Shown here piece after piece: positions 4,047-7,201 of a stretch of DNA of 7,201 bases. Where the stretch lies: positions 1 through 7,201 of the forward strand of contig JAUHYJ010000182.1 in assembly GCA_030425785.1 (NCBI GenBank), read 5' to 3'. Origin of the DNA: Acidimicrobiia bacterium (GTDB lineage: Bacteria > Actinomycetota > Acidimicrobiia > Acidimicrobiales > Ilumatobacteraceae). The notes beneath the pieces are model-generated. The model had not been told where the DNA came from, made no database searches, and saw only the letters and a program-made list of their open reading frames with translations. A program made the position numbers and the translations under genes. Every line of letters begins with the position of its first letter. Position 1 is the stretch's first letter.

Positions 4047-5441
4047 ATGATCCGATCCACGCGTGCACGCGTCGTTGCCGTGCTCGCCGCGACCTCGCTG
4101 CTCGCCGCAGCGTGTGGCGGTGACGATGACGACGTCACCGACGCCGTCGAGGATGCGGCCGACGATGCCGCCGACGCCGCCGAAGATGCTGCGGACGATG
4201 CCGCCGACGCCGCCGAAGATGTGGCCGACGATGCCGCCGACGCCGCCGAGGACATCGCCGACGAGGCGGAGGACGTCGCCGAGGACGTCGCCGACGAGGC
4301 CGAGGACGCCGTCGACGAGGTCACCGACGAACCGATCAAGATCGGTCTGCTGACCTCACTGACCACCAACTTCGCCCCCTGGGGCCTGCAGGCGCGCGAC
4401 GGCATGCTGCTCGCCGCCCAGGAGATCAACGACGCCGGTGGCGTCGACGGGCGCATGATCGAGATCGTCGAAGCCGACGACGAGAACGACGCCGAGTCGG
4501 CGGTCGCCGGTTACGAACGCCTCGCCGAGGAAGGTGTCGTCGGGATCGGCGGCCTGATCTCGTCGACGACCGGCCTCGCCGTGTCGCCGCTCGCCGAGGA
4601 GTTGCAGATCCCGACCTTCACCACCAAGGCCGGTGCGACCGAGATCCTCACCGCCGACAGCCGGCACATGTTCCGCACCTGCCTGCCGGGCGCGCCGATG
4701 GTGAGCGAGCCGATCGCTCAGTACACGGTCGCCAACGGTCTGACCAAGGTCGGCGCGATCATCGCCGACTACGGCTGGGGCCAGGCGATCAAGGCAGCGC
4801 TCGAAGAGGACTTCGCAGAACTCGACGGCGTCGAGCTGCAGGTCGAGGTCGCTCCGGTCGGCGAGTCCGACTTCACCACCTACCTGCGCAACCTCGAGGG
4901 CTTCGGCCCCGAGCTGATCGTCGCCACCGGCCATCCGCCGGGATCGGGCCCGATCACCGTCCAGTCGGTCGACCTCGGCTTCGACGTGCCGATCACCGGT
5001 GCGTGGTCGCCGTACGCGCTCGTCTGGAACGGCGCCGGTGAGGCCGGCATCGAGCGCTACTCCGACTTCGACTGCGCCGACTACGAGAGCGACAGCTACC
5101 AGGATCTCGCCCGCCGCTTCCTCGCGTTCTCGGACCAGACGTTCATGGAGGACGACGCGGTGTCCGGCTACGGCATCGTCACGATGCTCGCCGACGCCGT
5201 CGGTGCGGTCGGTGACGACCCGGCCGCGATCGCCGAGTACCTGCACGGCCAGTCGTACGACCTCGAGGGCTACCCGTTCACGGTGTCGTGGACCGAGTGG
5301 GGCGAGCTCGCCGAGGCACAGCCGCTGTTCACCATCATGGGCGAGGGCCCGGCGCCCGAGGGCGTGAACGAGGCCGGCGAGTGGTACCCGCGGGTGCTGC
5401 TGCGGCCCGACCCGCTCGAGCCGTTCGATCCCGCGGGTTGA
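4047..5441 (+). CDS. HAAT/Liv-type ABC transporter substrate-binding lipoprotein
   Basis: This 464-residue protein is the extracellular receptor of the ABC importer encoded downstream. It has a signal peptide with Arg residues (R3, R6, R8), a hydrophobic core and the lipobox LAAAC (C23). Then follow GGDDDD, an unusual stalk of Asp, Glu and Ala (about residues 30-94) and a Peripla_BP_6/LivJ-type domain from IKIGLLTSLT (97-106) to near 430. Family features: GLQARDGMLLAAQEINDAGGVDG (split here as 113-135), the GIGGLISSTTGLAVSPLAEE region (167-185) and VGAIIADYGWG (235-245) of the second lobe. Family members bind branched-chain or other amino acids, amides or urea; the substrate cannot be read from these residues. 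Two Cys (C212, C343) in the domain might form a disulphide. ATG 4047 is supported by the ribosome site. It is the first gene of the operon and livG starts 17 bp after it. Confidence 0.9.
   Translation: MIRSTRARVVAVLAATSLLAAACGGDDDDVTDAVEDAADDAADAAEDAADDAADAAEDVADDAADAAEDIADEAEDVAEDVADEAEDAVDEVTDEPIKIGLLTSLTTNFAPWGLQARDGMLLAAQEINDAGGVDGRMIEIVEADDENDAESAVAGYERLAEEGVVGIGGLISSTTGLAVSPLAEELQIPTFTTKAGATEILTADSRHMFRTCLPGAPMVSEPIAQYTVANGLTKVGAIIADYGWGQAIKAALEEDFAELDGVELQVEVAPVGESDFTTYLRNLEGFGPELIVATGHPPGSGPITVQSVDLGFDVPITGAWSPYALVWNGAGEAGIERYSDFDCADYESDSYQDLARRFLAFSDQTFMEDDAVSGYGIVTMLADAVGAVGDDPAAIAEYLHGQSYDLEGYPFTVSWTEWGELAEAQPLFTIMGEGPAPEGVNEAGEWYPRVLLRPDPLEPFDPAG
4149..4322 (+). repeat. 33-bp tandem repeats encoding an 11-residue acidic/Ala stalk
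   Basis: Three consecutive 33-bp units (4149-4247) encode EDAADDAADAA twice and EDVADDAADAA once. They are followed by shorter related units of 7, 4, 7 and 7 residues (EDIADEA, EDVA, EDVADEA, EDAVDEV) up to 4322. Since 11 equals 7 plus 4, the array looks built from one mixed 7/4 module. The third bases vary (for example GAG/GAA, GCG/GCT), so the array is not very recent. The peptide is likely helical, strongly negative and lies between the lipid anchor and the binding domain. Confidence 0.85.
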
Positions 5442-5458
5442 TCGGCGACAGCTGAGCC

Positions 5459-6199
5459 GTGGCACTCCTCGAAGTCGTCGCGGTCGAGAAGCACTTCGGT
5501 GGGCTTCCGGCCGTCGGCGGCGTGTCGTTCACGGTCGACGAGGGCGAGATCGTCGCCCTCGTCGGCCCGAACGGCGCCGGCAAGAGCACCCTGCTGAAGG
5601 CGATCGGTGGCATGCAGACCGCCACGTCGGGCACGGTGCGCTTCGACGGCGTCGACATCACCAAGTTCGAGCCCCATCAGGCGCGCCACGTGGGCGTCGC
5701 GATGGTGCTCCAGACGCCCCGCCCGTTCGAGACGATGACGGTGCGCGAGAACGCCGTCGTCGGTGCGATGTTCGGGGGCGCCCGCATCTCCGAACGCGAC
5801 GCGGTCCGGCGTGCCGACGAGATGCTCGAGTTCGTCGAACTGGCCGAGCGGCGCGACGAGCCGGTCGGCGCGCTCAACCTGCACGAGCAGCGCTTCTTGG
5901 AGATCGCCCGTCAGTTGGCGTCCCAGCCGCGCCTCGTGCTGCTCGACGAGGTGATGGCCGGCCTCAACGACTCCGAGCTCGAGGCGTCGGTCGAGATGGT
6001 GCGCCGGGCGCGCGCCGAGCTCGGCGTCACCGTCATCTGGGTCGAGCACGTCATGAAGGCGGTCATGAGCCTGGCCGAGCGCATCCTCGTGCTCAACTTC
6101 GGTGAGCTGATCGCGGACGGCGAGCCGCAGGAGGTCATGCGTCAGCCCGACGTCGTGACCGCGTACCTCGGCGAGACGCACCACGAGGGGGCGGCGTGA
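5459..6199 (+). CDS. livG: Liv-type ABC transporter ATP-binding protein LivG
   Basis: This 246-residue cytoplasmic ATPase is one of the two motor subunits of the importer. Seen: Walker A GPNGAGKST (36-44), Q-loop Q85 in VLQTPRPFETMTVREN, a degenerate signature LNLHEQRFLEIARQLA (139-154), Walker B LVLLDE (159-164) followed by VMAGLN, and the switch H197 in WVEHVMKAVM. The signature lacks the usual LSGGQ, but LivG proteins often vary there, and VEHxMK and AGLN are typical of the LivG branch. GTG at 5459 is chosen because homology begins at once (LLEVVAVEKHFGG); the ribosome site is weak, so translation may depend on the upstream gene, whose stop is 17 bp before. Its 3' end overlaps livF by 4 bp (GTGA). 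Confidence 0.9.
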   Translation: MALLEVVAVEKHFGGLPAVGGVSFTVDEGEIVALVGPNGAGKSTLLKAIGGMQTATSGTVRFDGVDITKFEPHQARHVGVAMVLQTPRPFETMTVRENAVVGAMFGGARISERDAVRRADEMLEFVELAERRDEPVGALNLHEQRFLEIARQLASQPRLVLLDEVMAGLNDSELEASVEMVRRARAELGVTVIWVEHVMKAVMSLAERILVLNFGELIADGEPQEVMRQPDVVTAYLGETHHEGAA

Positions 6200-6873
6200 G
6201 CCTGCTCGAGGTGCGGGACGTCTCGGCCGGGTACGCCGGTGAGGACGTCGTCCACGAGATCTCGTTCGAGGTCGCGCACGGTGAGGCGATCACCATCATC
6301 GGCTCGAACGGGGCCGGGAAGTCGACACTGTTCCGTGCGGTGGTGAGCATGCTCGACGGCACCGACATCACGTCGATGCCGACGTACCAGATCTCGCGTC
6401 GCGGCCTGGCCTACGTGCCGGCCGAGCGACACCTGTTCCCACAGATGACGGTGCACGAGAACCTGCTGCTCGGCGCGTTCCCCGACAAGCCCGACCGCGA
6501 CCGCGAGGACTTCGTGTTCCAGGTGTTCCCACGGCTCGCCGAGCGACGCAAGCAGGACGCCGGCACCATGAGCGGTGGCGAACAACAGATGCTGGCCGTC
6601 GCCCGTGCGTTGATGTCGCAGCCCAAGGTGCTGATGCTCGACGAGCCGACCACGGGGCTCGCACCGCGGCTCGCCCGTGAGGCCTACGAGGCACTCGGCC
6701 GCCTTCGCGACGCCGGGCTCACGCTGGTCGTCGCCGAGCAGCAGGTGCCGCTCGCGCTCGAGCTCGCCAGCCGCGGCTACGTGCTCGAGAACGGTCGCAT
6801 CGAGCTGTCGGGCACGACCGACGAGCTCGCCGACAACCCCGACGTGCAACGCGCGTACCTGGGGGTCGCCTGA
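6196..6873 (+). CDS. livF: Liv-type ABC transporter ATP-binding protein LivF, with short internal gap
   Basis: This 225-residue protein is the second ATPase of the importer. Seen: Walker A GSNGAGKST (36-44), YVPAERHLFPQMTVHENLLL (73-92), signature MSGGEQ (125-130), Walker B VLMLDE (145-150) then PTTGLAP, and AEQQV (180-184), where LivF proteins carry Gln in place of the switch His. Between the Walker A helix and DGTDI (54-58) about nine residues are missing compared with LivG here (MQTATSGTVRFDG against MLDG) and with the usual LivF pattern GLLxPxSGxVxxDG. The frame is intact on both sides, so this is an in-frame gap in the antiparallel beta region that contacts the adenine side. GTG 6196 overlaps the livG stop in GTGA and is preceded by GAGGGGG (6185-6191). 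Function is probable but the gap makes it less certain. Confidence 0.88.
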   Translation: MSLLEVRDVSAGYAGEDVVHEISFEVAHGEAITIIGSNGAGKSTLFRAVVSMLDGTDITSMPTYQISRRGLAYVPAERHLFPQMTVHENLLLGAFPDKPDRDREDFVFQVFPRLAERRKQDAGTMSGGEQQMLAVARALMSQPKVLMLDEPTTGLAPRLAREAYEALGRLRDAGLTLVVAEQQVPLALELASRGYVLENGRIELSGTTDELADNPDVQRAYLGVA

Positions 6874-6874
6874 T

Positions 6875-6879
6875 GAAGG
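6875..6879 (+). promoter_or_regulatory. Ribosome binding site of livH
   Basis: GAAGG lies 7 nt before the GTG at 6887, where homology to LivH begins. It supports that GTG and not the ATG at 6873, whose frame stops after five codons. Confidence 0.6.
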
Positions 6880-6886
6880 TCGAACG

Positions 6887-7201
6887 GTGAAGTCGGTCGC
6901 CGCCCTGCTCGACGGCATCGTGCTCGGGCTCCAGTACGGCTTGCTCGGTGTCGGCCTGACGCTCATCTACGGGCTCGCCGGCGTCGTCAACCTGGCGCAC
7001 GGCCAGGTGGCGATCTTCGGCGCGATCGTCGTGTCGCTGTTGATGGGCGCCGGTTGGGCCGCGGTGCCGGCCGCGCTGGTCGGCATCCTCGTCGCCGGCG
7101 TCGTCCTGCTCGCCGTCGATCAGTCGGTGATGCGCGTCGTCTACCGCCAGCACGGCGAGCACCGGATCCTGCTCGGCCTGCTCATCATGCTCGGCGTCGG
7201 G
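6887..7201 (+). CDS. livH: Liv-type ABC transporter permease LivH (3' end cut by window)
   Basis: An open frame of 105 codons runs off the window end. LivH is one of two membrane subunits that form the translocation path, partnered by LivM, which is not in the window. Seen: LLDGIVLGLQYGLLGVGLTL (7-26), then IYGLAGVVNLAHGQ (27-40), the conserved N-x-AHG segment of LivH permeases, and a hydrophobic series that suggests membrane spans near 8-30, 40-53, 58-77 and 93-105. The charged stretch RVVYRQHGEHR (83-93) would be a loop. GTG 6887 is preceded by GAAGG and lies 13 bp after the livF stop. The order binding protein-G-F-H differs from the E. coli livKHMGF order. Confidence 0.88.
   Translation, partial: MKSVAALLDGIVLGLQYGLLGVGLTLIYGLAGVVNLAHGQVAIFGAIVVSLLMGAGWAAVPAALVGILVAGVVLLAVDQSVMRVVYRQHGEHRILLGLLIMLGVG

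Noticed and set aside
4149..4322. 33-bp repeats as a CRISPR array
   Set aside because: The units are directly adjacent with no unique spacers and are in frame within a coding gene.
3788..4456. 222-codon minus-strand frame rich in Ser and Ala opposite the acidic repeat
   Set aside because: It is the mirror of the GC-rich 33-bp repeats and the binding-protein coding strand; composition is Ser/Ala only, with no domain or ribosome site.
4356..5465. 369-codon minus-strand frame opposite the binding protein
   Set aside because: High-GC shadow frame of a clear family member; no recognisable domain.
5873..5920. LivG signature loss as a sign of an inactive ATPase
   Set aside because: LivG-branch proteins commonly have a degenerate signature here, and Walker A, Walker B, Q-loop and switch His are all intact.

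Overview
The window is very GC-rich, uses GTG starts and AGG-type ribosome sites freely, and encodes secreted proteins with actinobacterial lipoprotein signals (LTAC, LAAAC followed by G and Asp). This points to a high-GC actinomycete. The general style suggests an Acidimicrobiia (Ilumatobacter-like) lineage, but that is an impression and not something the bases prove. I see no insertion sequence, phage gene, CRISPR array, tRNA or rRNA. It is ordinary chromosome with several odd details.

Layout: (1) 2-427 is the 3' end of a glutamyl-Q tRNA(Asp) synthetase gene (gluQ). (2) A 50-bp near-perfect palindrome (452-501) follows; its right arm contains the ATG of a small 2-oxoglutarate/Fe(II) dioxygenase gene (495-1082). 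(3) 1083-1214 separates convergent genes and holds nested inverted repeats. (4) 2648 down to 1215 (minus strand) is a divergent, 477-residue methionyl-tRNA synthetase-like gene. (5) 2649-2922 is a divergent intergenic region with two strong hairpins on the synthetase side, a 25-bp operator-like palindrome, and a TAGCGT -10 box that would give a leaderless transcript of the next gene. (6) 2923-3837 encodes a lipoprotein L,D-transpeptidase with a Thr/Pro stalk. (7) 3838-4046 is a control region with several inverted repeats and a plausible promoter. (8) 4047 to the window end is a HAAT/Liv-type ABC importer operon in the order substrate-binding lipoprotein, livG, livF, livH (cut by the window edge).

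How the genes work together: the four transport genes form one unit. The lipid-anchored binding protein captures the substrate (the family takes branched-chain amino acids, other amino acids, amides or urea; the sequence does not say which), LivH is one half of the membrane channel, LivG and LivF are the two ATPases, and a livM is expected just outside the window. livG/livF overlap by 4 bp and livH starts 13 bp after livF. The other genes are single functions: tRNA modification or charging (gluQ, MetRS-like), cell-wall cross-linking (L,D-transpeptidase) and an unassigned hydroxylase.

Most worth a second look: the 50-bp palindrome that contains a start codon, the altered active-site motifs of the MetRS-like protein, a missing stretch of about nine residues in the LivF nucleotide-binding domain, and the 33-bp/11-residue acidic repeat that makes a stalk in the binding protein. 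I did not find a clear new multi-gene system.
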